62,444 bases of DNA from Halanaerobiales bacterium (GCA_023128035.1 JAGMES010000011.1:1-62444); one strand, 5' to 3'. Shown: positions 46,701 through 55,716, counted from the stretch's first letter. The notes: generated by a model from the sequence alone, not told the origin. Translations and numbers: made by a program.

Positions 46701-49700
46701 AAAAGCGTGTGAATTAATCTCAGGTCGGTTAAGATATCCCGCCCCCACACCAACTCCACCAATATAAATCTCGCCAACTACTCCCACTGGACACACCTGC
46801 AAATCTTCATTTAGTAGATAAATCTGAGTATTTTGTGCAGGAATCCCAATCGGAACCACAGTTCTTATATCTTGCTCAGGATTGAACTTGTGAATCATAC
46901 AGCCGACTACCGTTTCCGTAGGCCCATATTCATTATAAATCTCAATATTTGACCCAAACTTTTCAACTACCTTTCGAGCCAGTTCAGTAGTTAACTGTTC
47001 ACCACCAACTATGATTCTTTCCAGTCTGCTCTTTCGACAATCCATATCTAAAAGTAAACGCAAATGTGTAGGTGTTACTTTAATAATATTTGATATTCCA
47101 TCATTAATAATCGAATTTATGGCTCCCATCTGATTTTGATAGATATTAATTGTTTGACCACTTAAGAGTGGTGTAAAAATAGAAGTAACAGTCAAATCAT
47201 ATGCTATCGAAGAATAGAAAGGAAAATAGATCTGCTGATCAGCAAAATATTCTTTTATCGCCCACTCTACATAGTTAACTACACCTTTCTGTTTGAGCAT
47301 ACAGCCCTTGGGAGTTCCAGTCGAGCCAGAAGTATAAATAATATAGATCATATCTTCAGAACTACCTTTACTTTTCCACTCTTTAGGTTCAGAAAAGTAA
47401 TTATCTATTTCATCTACATTCACAACTGCTATATCACTCAAACCTTCACTTTTTACCGTACTTTGAGTTAACAGAAGAGGGCAATGACAATCTTTTAACA
47501 TAAACTCTTTCCTAGCTTTAGGAAAAGTCGGATCAATAGGTAAATAAGCCGCTCCAGTTTTTAATATCCCAAAAATACTCACAATTACTTCTGAAGAATT
47601 ATCCATCATAATCCCGATAATATCTCCTCTTTGGACCCCGCGTTGAACAAGACTCGCTGACAATTGAGTTGAACGATCTTTTAACTCCCTATAAGTCATT
47701 TTGTCACGATTAAATAAAATTGCCGTATTCTCAGGTGTCTCTTCAGCCTGTGCATCAAATAATTCCTGAATCGTATGCTGATGAGAAAATTCTTCTTGAG
47801 TATCATTAATGGTATGAACCAATTGACGCTTTTCTTCTGAAGATAGCAGATCAATATCCAAAATACTAATCTCCTTAGATGCTGTCACAGCAGAAATGAT
47901 TCTATTAAAATAAGTTGCATACCTTTCAATAGTGCTTTGCTTAAACAAATGAGTACAATACTCCAATTCAAAATGTATCCGGTTATCAATCAGGGTGGCA
48001 AAGAGAGTAAGATCAAATTTGGATACACTACGTTCATAATCATATCTTTGTAAATTAATCTCTGGTAAGCTAAAAGCTAATCTATCAGGATCTTGCATCA
48101 CAAACATTTGATCAAAAAGTGGATGGCGATCCATCTTACGTTCTAAGTGTAAGTCATCAATTAGATTTTCAAATTGATAATCCTGGTGATCTAGCCCTAC
48201 TAAAAGCTTACTCTTTACCGTATGCACCAGATCAGAAAACTGCGCAAATTTGTCGATTTTGGCCCTAATGGGTAATGTGTTGACAAACATACCTACTATC
48301 TTCTCAAAATCAGGGTGGGTTCGCCCAGAGGTTACTGTACCAACTATGATATCATCCTGATTTGTCAATTTATGCAAAAGAATAAACCAGAAAGATAGTA
48401 ATAGTGTATATAATGTAGTCTTTTCAGCAATCGCCAACTGATTCAGATTTTGAACCTGTTCCTGGTTCAGGGTAAATCTAAACCGCTTCCCTTCAAGACT
48501 TTGAAGTTGAGGCCGGGGAAAATCAGTCACCAGATTTAATGCAGGTATTCCTAAAGCAAACTCATTTAGCCAATATTCTTTATGACTTTGAAGACTCTCC
48601 TTCCGATGCTGCTGCCAGACTGCATAATCTTTGTACATTTTCGTTAAGGGTGGCAGTTCTGTATTGGTATAGAGATCAAGAAAATCTTTGATAAGCAGAT
48701 TGTTAGAGAGCCCATCTGAAATAATATGATGAATATCAAGAATAATGATAGATTTCCCGTCATCTAATCTTCCTAATCCAACCCTAAACAGTGGTGCTTT
48801 AGAAAGGTCAAATGCACATACAAATGACCGAATTGCTTCGTCTAATTTATCCTGTTGAAGATCGAATACCTTTATCTCAAAATCAACTTTTGGCCAAATC
48901 GTTTGGTAGACTTCGTCATTTTCCAAAATAAAACTAGTACGTAAACTTTCATGCCGGTCAATTAATGATTTAAAAACTTTTTCTAACTTATTGTAGTCGA
49001 TCTGCTGATCCGCAAATAAAACTTCGGTCATATTATAGTTAGAAGCTTCAGGTTGCATTTTCTGTAGGAAATATAATCTTTTTTGAGCTGATGCTAAGGG
49101 ATAGTTATTCCTTGCAACTACATCAGGTATCTCCTCTCTAGCACCTGCTTGATGGGTCTGGATATACTCTGCCAGAGCACTAACTGTCGATATATTATCA
49201 AATTCTGCAATCTCTATTTTCAGTCCAAATTCCCGCTGGATTCTTAACACTAACGAGATTACCTTTAAAGAATGGCCTCCTAGACTAAAGAATTCATCTG
49301 TAATCCCAATCTTTTTGACCTGCAAAATCTCTTTCCAAATCGTGATTAACCTTTTTTGGAGTTCATTTTCCGGTTCTACATAGGTTTTAAGAGTAGTTTC
49401 AGTTTCTAGTAAAGCTTTACGGTTGATTTTACCGTTTGTGGTTAATGGCATCTCCTCTAGCTTAATGAAGTATGCTGGAATCATGTATTCAGGCAAAACC
49501 TGAGCTAAATAATCATGTAATTCATTAGTACTAACCTGTTCTTTTGGAACATAATAGGCACACAAATACTTATCTCCAACTCCATCTACTCGAGCCAAAA
49601 CCACAGCTTCCTGAATCTTTTCATGTCTAACTAACCATTCTGTAATCTCCCCTAATTCGATTCTGTTACCTCTAATCTTAACCTGGAAGTCTAATCTCCC

Positions 49701-52277
49701 TAAATACTGTATATTCCCATCTAAGAGCCAACATGCCAAATCCCCAGTCTTATACATTTTGCCTGAGCCAAAAGGATTTTTGACAAATTTATCTTCAGTT
49801 AAATCTAGTTGATCCAGATAACCTCTAGCCAACCCTGCTCCAGCGATGCATAATTCTCCCGCCAAACCTACTGGCTGGAGAGTATTATGAGTACTTACAA
49901 TATATAGATTCAGATTATCAATAGGTTTTCCGATAGGTATACTGATATATTTTTCATCTGGAGAACAATTAAAATATGCTACTTCAATGGTCGCTTCAGT
50001 AGGACCATATAGATTCACTAATCTAGTCTGAAATTTGGTATATAAAAGTTCATTGAAAGCATTCACTTGAGCTGATGTCAAAGCTTCACCACTAACAAAG
50101 ATAGATTTTAAACTGCTAAGTTTAGTCAATTGTATAAAATTACGATGAGATTCTACATATTCTAGAAAAATGCTCAACATTGAGGGCACAAAATGCATTA
50201 CGGTCACCCGGTTGAAAGCTATCGTATCAATGATAACCTCAGGGTCTTTCTCACCATTTGGAACCAAAAAACAGACTTTAGCTCCAACAATAGCCCACAA
50301 GAATATCTCCCAAACCGATACATCAAAGGTAAAGGGTGTTTTTTGCAAAATTAGATCATCCTCATGCAAAGGATAAGTTCTTTGCCTCCATTGCAAATAA
50401 TTGAGTAAACTACCATGTTCAACCATTACTCCCTTCGGTTGTCCGGTAGAACCTGAAGTGTAGATTACATAAGCAAGATTAGTTAAGTTGACAGTTTTTT
50501 CTAAATCAGTGTTATCTCCTGTATATAGATTTTGATCTGATAAATCAAGAACTTCCTGAGCAAAAAAACCTTCTTGTTCCTTTGTTCTAGATAGTAATAA
50601 ACAGGCTCTGCTATCGTTTAAGATATATTTGCTTCTTTCCAATGGATTTTTAGGATCAAGTGGCAAATAAGCCCCGCCTGCTTTTATGATCGCCAATAAC
50701 CCGATGATCATCTCCAGAGAACGTGCTATCCTAATACCAACAATACTTTCAGGTTTAACACCTTTTGCTCGCAACCGTCTAGCTAATTGATTGGATTTAT
50801 GATTTAACTCTTTATATGTCAACTTATCGTTTTGAAAGATAGCCGCAATTCGCTCTGGATGTAACTCAGCCTGTCTTTCAAATAATTCATAGAATAATAG
50901 GTCTTGATTATAAGCTACTGTAGTGTTATTCCAATTAGAGAGTATCGTTTCTTTCTCTACAGCATTTAACATATCTATATGTTGCATTTCGGCTACTGGT
51001 AGCCTAATAATATTACTGATGAGATTTTTAAAATGGTTTGTTATCTGCTCAATAATCTGCTCAGGAAAAACCCTTTTTTTGTATGATAGACTAACTTCTA
51101 GATTTTCGAATGTAGTGATACTCACTGTCAGATCAAAATTAGTCTGTTCAAAGATTTTATATGACTCTATCGACAGTATATTCTCTTTAGTACTTAAACT
51201 CTGATCCAATTTATAATTTTCTATAACCATTATCGAATTAAACAGTATTTCATCTGCTTTTATGCCACTATACTTCTTGATATCAACTAAAGGTGTGCTT
51301 TCATAACTTCCTCTCGTTTGCAGCACACGATTAACCATAGATAACAAATCTTTTACCTGTTCTTGAGGATTCGATGTGACCCTAAGAGGTATGGTATTGA
51401 TAAACAAGCCAACAATGTTTTCAATATCCCTAACGTTTTCATTCCTACCAGATACTGTAGTGCCAAAGATTACATCTGAACTATTAGTATATCTTTGCAG
51501 CAATATTCCCCAACTACTATAGAAAAGTGTTGCTAAGGTAATTCCCTGGTTTTTAACAAAAACATTGATCTCCTCTGTTAGTTCAGAGAGGAATTGAAAA
51601 GCTTTGGTTTGAACCTCATTTATTTTTTCCTGATTATTTTGAAACCATAGGTTATACGGTTCGTAGTTTGCTAGGTATTCTTGCCAGAAAGTCTGATCTT
51701 CTTCATGATTGCGCTTTTTTAGACAATTAACAAATTCGCGAAACTTAGTTTTGACTGGCTTAATTAATTCTTTCCCTTCAATCGTTCGCTGATAAGCAGC
51801 AAAAAATTCTTTTAAGATCAATCCAGTACTCCAACCATCATACAATATATGATGATTACTAATGATCATTTTGAATAATGACTGTTCTAGTTGGCACAAT
51901 TTGATTCTAAATGGAACTTCCATCAGATTAAACTTATCTGCTTTGTCCTGGTCAATGATCTTCTTGAATACTTGAAGTTTATCTCGCTCGGACATAAGAT
52001 TATAAAATTCAAACTTCAATTCAGGAGTTTTTAAACTAATCTGAATTGGTTCTCGGATCTCTTCCCACCTAAATAAAGTTCTAAGGACTTCATTACTTTC
52101 TAAAACAAAATTCCAAGCTTTTTGAAAACACTCTAAGTTAATTTCTCCTGATATATCTAACACTAATTGATTACAATACTCATCACTATCTGAGTTCTTT
52201 AAATAGTGATAGAGTATTCCCTTCTGTAGCGGTGTTAATTTAATAATAGCATCAATATTTTCTTTTTGTAATTTCAT
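40791..52277 (-). CDS. Giant hybrid NRPS/PKS synthetase with internal beta-aminotransferase
   Basis: The 3828-residue protein (start at the ATG at 52277 behind GGGGTG; the longer frame to 52355 has no support) reads as: C1 (10-440, HHILYDG at 142); A1 (470-955); PCP (Ser1003); C2 (1058-1480, HHIISDG at 1183); A2 (1505-1990); PCP (Ser2035); KS (2108-2535, active Cys2281, His2416, His2456); a linker ending GYAFQRKRCWVE (2684-2695) with no AT; ACP (Ser2762); a QLQIMSQQLQL linker; class-III aminotransferase (2960-3350, PLP Lys3192); C3 (3402-3828, QNSLFDG at 3538). By alignment to GrsA the A1 code DVWHFSLIEK is Ser-like and A2 DLTKIGEVGK is Asn-like. The aminotransferase after the KS recalls the beta-amino fatty acid module of iturin/mycosubtilin, but here it is placed inside the chain. 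It needs an AT in trans and an external release step. Confidence 0.95.
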   Translation of the reverse strand: MKLQKENIDAIIKLTPLQKGILYHYLKNSDSDEYCNQLVLDISGEINLECFQKAWNFVLESNEVLRTLFRWEEIREPIQISLKTPELKFEFYNLMSERDKLQVFKKIIDQDKADKFNLMEVPFRIKLCQLEQSLFKMIISNHHILYDGWSTGLILKEFFAAYQRTIEGKELIKPVKTKFREFVNCLKKRNHEEDQTFWQEYLANYEPYNLWFQNNQEKINEVQTKAFQFLSELTEEINVFVKNQGITLATLFYSSWGILLQRYTNSSDVIFGTTVSGRNENVRDIENIVGLFINTIPLRVTSNPQEQVKDLLSMVNRVLQTRGSYESTPLVDIKKYSGIKADEILFNSIMVIENYKLDQSLSTKENILSIESYKIFEQTNFDLTVSITTFENLEVSLSYKKRVFPEQIIEQITNHFKNLISNIIRLPVAEMQHIDMLNAVEKETILSNWNNTTVAYNQDLLFYELFERQAELHPERIAAIFQNDKLTYKELNHKSNQLARRLRAKGVKPESIVGIRIARSLEMIIGLLAIIKAGGAYLPLDPKNPLERSKYILNDSRACLLLSRTKEQEGFFAQEVLDLSDQNLYTGDNTDLEKTVNLTNLAYVIYTSGSTGQPKGVMVEHGSLLNYLQWRQRTYPLHEDDLILQKTPFTFDVSVWEIFLWAIVGAKVCFLVPNGEKDPEVIIDTIAFNRVTVMHFVPSMLSIFLEYVESHRNFIQLTKLSSLKSIFVSGEALTSAQVNAFNELLYTKFQTRLVNLYGPTEATIEVAYFNCSPDEKYISIPIGKPIDNLNLYIVSTHNTLQPVGLAGELCIAGAGLARGYLDQLDLTEDKFVKNPFGSGKMYKTGDLACWLLDGNIQYLGRLDFQVKIRGNRIELGEITEWLVRHEKIQEAVVLARVDGVGDKYLCAYYVPKEQVSTNELHDYLAQVLPEYMIPAYFIKLEEMPLTTNGKINRKALLETETTLKTYVEPENELQKRLITIWKEILQVKKIGITDEFFSLGGHSLKVISLVLRIQREFGLKIEIAEFDNISTVSALAEYIQTHQAGAREEIPDVVARNNYPLASAQKRLYFLQKMQPEASNYNMTEVLFADQQIDYNKLEKVFKSLIDRHESLRTSFILENDEVYQTIWPKVDFEIKVFDLQQDKLDEAIRSFVCAFDLSKAPLFRVGLGRLDDGKSIIILDIHHIISDGLSNNLLIKDFLDLYTNTELPPLTKMYKDYAVWQQHRKESLQSHKEYWLNEFALGIPALNLVTDFPRPQLQSLEGKRFRFTLNQEQVQNLNQLAIAEKTTLYTLLLSFWFILLHKLTNQDDIIVGTVTSGRTHPDFEKIVGMFVNTLPIRAKIDKFAQFSDLVHTVKSKLLVGLDHQDYQFENLIDDLHLERKMDRHPLFDQMFVMQDPDRLAFSLPEINLQRYDYERSVSKFDLTLFATLIDNRIHFELEYCTHLFKQSTIERYATYFNRIISAVTASKEISILDIDLLSSEEKRQLVHTINDTQEEFSHQHTIQELFDAQAEETPENTAILFNRDKMTYRELKDRSTQLSASLVQRGVQRGDIIGIMMDNSSEVIVSIFGILKTGAAYLPIDPTFPKARKEFMLKDCHCPLLLTQSTVKSEGLSDIAVVNVDEIDNYFSEPKEWKSKGSSEDMIYIIYTSGSTGTPKGCMLKQKGVVNYVEWAIKEYFADQQIYFPFYSSIAYDLTVTSIFTPLLSGQTINIYQNQMGAINSIINDGISNIIKVTPTHLRLLLDMDCRKSRLERIIVGGEQLTTELARKVVEKFGSNIEIYNEYGPTETVVGCMIHKFNPEQDIRTVVPIGIPAQNTQIYLLNEDLQVCPVGVVGEIYIGGVGVGAGYLNRPEINSHAFLADQFSANSEGRLYRTGDLGVYLDNGLIEYVSRKDTQVKIRGYRIEIGEIQKAILDYPGVRDVVILVKEGHQKDKFLCAYFIAEKSIEITDLKTELVDRLPDYMIPTFFIQISALPVASGGKVDLNALPEPTLSTTRVIQNPITEVETYLHSIWEQNLSISDFGITDNFFEIGGNSFLLMKIHNQIQHQYPGVKITDFFKYPTIQSLAKYISDYLYSQYLDRSHSDQKNDSHSILPAREQPEGQKEYADEGIAIIGVGIRLSQAQTLEQFYQVLKNKVDCIGYPEKERLQDILDYLNFKGVDPSTYQLTEAAFLEEIDKFDYSFFKISYKEACLMDPYQRLFMETVWSTFEDAGYTKDRLKDSRTGVYVGQPHTTEYYKRIVEIEPKMAIMAGPGNIDSIISGRISYMYDLSGPSLLVNTACSSTLTAIHLASQSIKNHECDMALVGGINILIEPIHYLDAEVPAIESSTGRARTFSDDSDGTGRGEGCIAILLKPLAKALEDRDNIHAVIKGSALNNDGRSIGVTAPNVAAQEDVIEKAWQNARLNLETIGYIEAHGTGTILGDPIEVEALTNVFQRYTDRKQFCGIGAVKTNYGHLDSAAGLIGVLKAVVCLKNKKLLPNINFTLPNQKIDFINSPLYVVEQVEEWETRKGVLRRCGVSGFGLSGTNCHLVLEEAPKQFQNEQRLRYNIMLISAKMETDLLQNIENYLGFLQVKSDLNLNDVCYTTQIGRDHFEYRVAFIIKDLFGVISSLLRLRVNLETNSAHGIYYGKCKPDGHLGVQVNQKEMTEQSEYQQIAKDYVNGAKINWHPFYRKMPGKIISLPGYAFQRKRCWVEIPVERKESQKSKPTIYEGARRDTMIDKVKANQNEIVHDLQKFVANMFAMEPADINPNLDYFELGIDSISIIQLKQEVYHLYNLEISVEKLFGEISTLNKLAEYIQEHTLTEKLADSVAVSVESELPIQRSEIQYVTDSVNVMEKSLAPVSGNNDITNLINNQLQIMSQQLQLMQKYANSHSHSHQKESVRRKPKAEKNNEDRLLQKFIVKTPPVLTTKQKQFFESFIKRYEKKTGDSKQLTQHYRHVWANGRATQGFSKQWKEITYPIISKRAKGARVWDANGNEYIDFAMGFGVNLFGYNHPAIKEAVTVQLEEGVILGSLTKLPGEVAELIAEMTGVERVAFCNSGTEAVMNLMRIARATTGKEKIAIFSGSFHGTFDGVYMMQDATNPQVQPIPLSLGTPAKMAEDIIMLDYAEEKSLKLIREYADELAAVLVEPVQSRRPDLQPKEFLHGLRQLTAELGIALIFDEIITGFRSHQGGAQAYFGVEADLVSYGKIIGGGLPIGVFAGKAKYMDRVDGGMWQYGDASTPSGFLAQTGGTFCHHPLAMASAKATLLLLKDAGNSLQETLNRRTKEMANCLNDFFAKVEFDLKVVYFGSLFIFKTNTPTLLRFLYYMLIEKGFYLWEGATCFISTEHTLDDITEFIRAIQECCVELVENECFTFRLPAKALEIEKAQLGIEETYRLITHERDRNRAAELVAQNPKIEAIYPLSPMQELILAQNINFSNTGNDNSLVRYRVCGEINLSSFKEAWRIVIKRHPILRTGFLWRRLVEPLQVVYNSVDVTFNILDLTDLHSEEQLKAYQAHITSVKSNSFNIATPPLIQFSLIKFTLQEWRFVLKYQNSLFDGWSSNLLFSEFIEIYSSLITGKKIDLADSCPYISYISWLKDQEYKETEKFWINELQGFVTDDSSKNGSTYQIRSSFDPGEYIIQMDETEVSRIKDCAREHKLTLYTLFQGAWAMLHSKLQNTEELLIGTVCSGRPESLKNSAKIVGLFSNVLPIRVQYSANMTISVFLKELQDKILKLKNYEHTTINQIAQWSQIPLKTLQEAIYTRVLVYMNYPQDSNKSDSGINIELEDEQTYVNVPFRVFIEPFDGFRLIARYDRNCFTDQAVAVVMKDYKKTLGEIIMQLQ

Positions 52278-52373
52278 AGCTAACACCCCAATATTTTCAT
52301 GCGACCCTTTTGTCAATAGAATCACTTTTTTTATTGTCAAAAAGTAAAAGGACAATTTGTAAAACTTATAGTT

Positions 52374-53417
52374 TTATAAGTTTATTAATGTTTCCTGCAA
52401 CTTGTTGACAAATTGCCTTTCCAACTGTGCGATCTGATTACAACGTTCAATACACCGCTGAAAATACTTATCTGAATCTCTGAATAAAGTTTTTACAATC
52501 ATATTTTTGGTAATAGCCCAAGTTTGGCTTATATTGAACATATCCTCGGCTAGAGGTAGAAATTGCGGCAAGTCAAATTTGACTGCTATGTTTTTTAGAT
52601 AATTAGAATGTAATTCTAATTGTTCGGGAATGGTAGTTAGTTGAAAAAATATGCTAAATATATCATCATGCCCTAACTCGATGAGTTTAGCAACACTATT
52701 ACCTAACTGATCAAGTCCAGATAAACCAGCAAGAAAATTATTAGATTTTTTTAAAATTCGTAGTGCTGCTTCATTAGTGAAATCCAGATTAGGCTGAAGC
52801 ATATTTTGCACGTTTTGCTGCATAACTCGCAAAAAATCTTCTTTAGTATGAACTACTGGTTGTTCAGGAGGAATCACATCATAGCAGTAAAATTTGAACT
52901 CTTTGCTATCCCAATTAAAACACCATGCTTGTTCAAGCTGCTCAAACCCAAGTTCAACGTTATAATATCCATTGATTGAATCTAAAAGAGTGACTTTTTT
53001 TTGTTCAAAACTGATCCCAGTAATAGTAACATAATGAGTAGCGTGGCTTTTTTGATAGCTTTGGCCATCATAGGGGTAAAAAAAGACGTCAACTAACGAC
53101 ATACTCAAAATACCATTTTCTAAGTTAGCTTGTAAATGAGTCAGAGCTTTAGTTAGGTTCGCAAATTGATGGTGCTTTAATGTGAAATTTTGATTTTTTT
53201 TTAAATCATCCCATACAGAAAACCTTTTACGGAACCACTCAACACAGGATTCATCTTCAATGTAATAGTAGCAGTACTCCTTACCTATACAAGTTGCAAG
53301 ATCTGTGTACCCATAATGTAGTAATATATCACGCAATAAAGTGGCATAACATAGTAAGTACCGATAATCGTTTTTATCAGAAAACTGATTAACTATAGGG
53401 TTCACGTTATCTATCAT
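52374..53417 (-). CDS. BtrH/C39-like acyltransferase or cysteine-hydrolase domain protein (A)
   Basis: Residues 1-160 of this 347-residue protein match the pattern of the BtrH N-terminal (C39-peptidase-like) fold. A Cys opens a helix (LLCYATLLRDILLHYGY, Cys23), a His follows a loop (SHATHYVTITGI, His128) and an Asp sits on the next strand (VTLLDSINGYY, Asp146). In butirosin synthesis BtrH moves an acyl group from a carrier protein to the sugar. The C-terminal half is helical. Its start overlaps the end of the preceding gene by 11 bases, so translation is coupled. In this cluster it could offload or transfer the chain from the synthetase. The family call comes from the pattern, not a search. 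Confidence 0.6.
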   Translation of the reverse strand: MIDNVNPIVNQFSDKNDYRYLLCYATLLRDILLHYGYTDLATCIGKEYCYYYIEDESCVEWFRKRFSVWDDLKKNQNFTLKHHQFANLTKALTHLQANLENGILSMSLVDVFFYPYDGQSYQKSHATHYVTITGISFEQKKVTLLDSINGYYNVELGFEQLEQAWCFNWDSKEFKFYCYDVIPPEQPVVHTKEDFLRVMQQNVQNMLQPNLDFTNEAALRILKKSNNFLAGLSGLDQLGNSVAKLIELGHDDIFSIFFQLTTIPEQLELHSNYLKNIAVKFDLPQFLPLAEDMFNISQTWAITKNMIVKTLFRDSDKYFQRCIERCNQIAQLERQFVNKLQETLINL

Positions 53418-53964
53418 TCCTTTCTAACGTTATCGCAAAAATATGATAGCAAGGGTTATCAGGCAGTTTGATTTTTTGCAAATATCGCCAGCTTTCTATG
53501 TTCTGAGACTGATGCCAGATCGTTGATTTAACAATATGTTCACCATCTTTGGCATGTAAATGTGTAAATTTGAAAGCAGACTGCTCTTTAAACATTGATC
53601 TCATCAGCGTTGTATTACTTAATCCAATTTTATACTGTTCTTCAGTTTCTGAATAGATCAAGGTAAATTTTTCTTCAAAACTTCCGTTATCACAACCACC
53701 AAGTATATGTAATCTACAGTATTTACCTTCTGGAACCTCGATCAATTCACTATAACATTCGATGTTATTATTGATTCCATCTTCTTTAGGTGGAATCATA
53801 AATGGAACTTCATTAACAGTAACGATTGCTTTAGATTCTGGAAGTTCTTCAGCCGGAAAAGATGTAAGCAAACCAAACATTCCGTCTATTCGATTATCGT
53901 TCGAACTAATCGCATCTGCATTAAAGTAAGGTTGCAAGTCTAAGATTATAAACTTATCCTTCAT
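53407..53964 (-). CDS. Beta-sandwich domain protein of unknown role
   Basis: This 185-residue protein is rich in beta strands: IILDLQPYFNADAIS, then IDGMFGLLTSFPAEELPES, then VPFMIPPKEDGINNN, then EVPEGKYCRLHILGGCDNGS, then FTLIYSETEE. This arrangement is seen in jelly-roll, carbohydrate-binding-like modules attached to bacterial glycoside hydrolases. There is no catalytic motif and no signal peptide. It overlaps the downstream BtrH-like gene, suggesting that the two proteins act together. It might bind a glycan-like intermediate, since a glycosyltransferase is in the cluster. Confidence 0.5.
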   Translation of the reverse strand: MKDKFIILDLQPYFNADAISSNDNRIDGMFGLLTSFPAEELPESKAIVTVNEVPFMIPPKEDGINNNIECYSELIEVPEGKYCRLHILGGCDNGSFEEKFTLIYSETEEQYKIGLSNTTLMRSMFKEQSAFKFTHLHAKDGEHIVKSTIWHQSQNIESWRYLQKIKLPDNPCYHIFAITLERNDR

Positions 53965-54000
53965 TTTCCCAAAACTCCTTTACTCTATAATTGGTCTGAG

Positions 54001-55092
54001 CTACAATAATTTTTCAACTGAAGCTAAGGTTTCGATCACCTGGCACTCCATTTCATAGATATTTTTAAATATTGTAGCAAAACGATCAGTATAATCGACA
54101 ATATGATGCTTTTTTAAAAAACACTTATCACATAATTTGTCAACCAGCATCCACGTAGTACTTAGATTATTTAATAGTTCATTGATCTTTTGAAGTTCTA
54201 TGATCGTCTTACTTACATAGCTCATCAGATTCTTAAAGCTTACCTTTTCTAAAATCATCGGGCTTAAAAGTTTTGTCGTAAACTGAGGAGCATATTTTCC
54301 TTTTAACTCCGACATTAGTTTAAAAAACTTTGGTAAATCTTTTATTAGCATTTCCAAACCTTTGAGGTTTTTCATATACGTCCTTCCCTCGATTGTTGCA
54401 GTCTCTTCTAAAGTCTGGTTCAAATTTTTTTTCAATAATAAACGAATCCGCTCATTTTCCGGGATATCCATCCTCTGAATAATCACTTGAGCAAAATAGC
54501 TTCTTCTTAAATGATCAGACGTTTTTGCTTCAATATATGCCTTTAATGGAACTTCTACAATTACATCATAAAATTTGTCCATAATAGTACATTGCTTATT
54601 GTCAAGGTCTATGTCCACTAAAACTGCTGAATGGCTTGAACTATGATCTAAATTCATTGCAGAATTCTTTTTTTTATAGTACTCGTATAGATAATATTGA
54701 TCACAACAGAAAATAAGGGGAATATCTTTTTGGATATATTCTATTTCGACCTCTAAATTTTGTCTTTTTTCCCCTTCATAAACTCGCACCCCTTGAAAAA
54801 GATTATACTGCTGACAATGGTTTCTAGTGTAGATCTCATAATCCTCATGATAGAGAGAATCTATTCCACCTACAATAAATAATTCATTATCTTTAGAGAT
54901 ATATTCCTCAGGTCTTTTCGGATTGAGAAAGGTTGTTAAATGATCGAAATCATACAGAAAATCAAAGGTTGAATATGTTAAAGAATAAGATAAATAATTT
55001 TCATATTCAAGTATTCCTGACACATTCATTAACATGCAACCATTACCAACTTTCAAATTTGGAATTACTTTTTCTAACTTTTTATTGTTCAT
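54001..55092 (-). CDS. BtrH/C39-like acyltransferase or cysteine-hydrolase domain protein (B)
   Basis: This 363-residue protein has the same Cys-His-Asp layout as the protein at 52374-53417: Cys19 (GNGCMLMNVSGI), His154 (SSSHSAVLVDID) and Asp172 (CTIMDKFYD). After about residue 230 it is helical, also like its neighbour. The two are distant paralogues, sharing architecture rather than obvious identity. A pair suggests either a heterodimer or two separate acyl-transfer or hydrolysis steps. I chose the second ATG (55092), which has AAGGA at correct spacing, over the ATG at 55101. Function is inferred from fold pattern only. Confidence 0.55.
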   Translation of the reverse strand: MNNKKLEKVIPNLKVGNGCMLMNVSGILEYENYLSYSLTYSTFDFLYDFDHLTTFLNPKRPEEYISKDNELFIVGGIDSLYHEDYEIYTRNHCQQYNLFQGVRVYEGEKRQNLEVEIEYIQKDIPLIFCCDQYYLYEYYKKKNSAMNLDHSSSHSAVLVDIDLDNKQCTIMDKFYDVIVEVPLKAYIEAKTSDHLRRSYFAQVIIQRMDIPENERIRLLLKKNLNQTLEETATIEGRTYMKNLKGLEMLIKDLPKFFKLMSELKGKYAPQFTTKLLSPMILEKVSFKNLMSYVSKTIIELQKINELLNNLSTTWMLVDKLCDKCFLKKHHIVDYTDRFATIFKNIYEMECQVIETLASVEKLL

Positions 55093-55119
55093 GTTAATCA
55101 TCCTTCACATTAAGATTGC

Positions 55120-55716
55120 CTATAATGCATTTAACTCATCTCGAAGCTTTTTAAATGCACTTACTTGTTGGTTTGTATTTTTTAAAAACTCTACAATTTC
55201 TTCTACACATTCACCTATATTTGAAATATAGGTATCTACTTCAATATCATGTTTTTTCGCGAAGTTATTAATTTTATTTTGACGCCTAGCAGTGCCCATA
55301 TAACGATCTCCTCTTTCTCTTTCTCGCCTTTCTAACTCGTGTAAAGGACAAGTTAATCCAACAAAAGTAACCGGATAATTATCAAAAAAAATAATACTTT
55401 TTTTTAGATTCTTTTTATTTATACCATGATCAAGAACAACATTGATACCCAACTCGGAAATCGTTTTCACAATATGATAAAATAAATCCATAATGCCTGA
55501 ACTTAGTAACTCCCTTCCTTTTAGAAGATTAATATTTTCCTTATCTTTTAAACTCGTTAAACCCAGATTCATAACATCTTCCATCATTCGCTCATAAAAT
55601 TCATCTGATGATAGGTATAAGTATTCTTCAGGTAAGACAGCTAGCAATTCTTTTGCTAAGCTAGTCTTACCTGCACTTGAGGACCCATCAACCAAAATGA
55701 TTTTTCCTTTGCCCAT
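55120..55716 (-). CDS. Chloramphenicol-phosphotransferase-like kinase
   Basis: This 198-residue P-loop protein has Walker A DGSSSAGKTSLAKEL near residues 10-24, a conserved Asp in LSSDEFYERM and a second motif VVLDHGINKKNL, followed by the REREREDRYMGTARRQ-type basic segment (here RRERERGDRYMGTARRQ). It resembles the chloramphenicol 3-O-phosphotransferase family, which protects producers by phosphorylating an antibiotic. In this cluster it may phosphorylate the product or an intermediate as self-protection or during assembly. The ATG has AAAGGGTG before it. It ends 27 bases before the BtrH-like gene B. Confidence 0.78.
   Translation of the reverse strand: MGKGKIILVDGSSSAGKTSLAKELLAVLPEEYLYLSSDEFYERMMEDVMNLGLTSLKDKENINLLKGRELLSSGIMDLFYHIVKTISELGINVVLDHGINKKNLKKSIIFFDNYPVTFVGLTCPLHELERRERERGDRYMGTARRQNKINNFAKKHDIEVDTYISNIGECVEEIVEFLKNTNQQVSAFKKLRDELNAL

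Noticed and set aside
52278..52355. 26-residue N-terminal extension of the giant synthetase
   Set aside because: No ribosome binding site for the upstream start; the ATG at 52277 has GGGGTG and begins the C domain normally.
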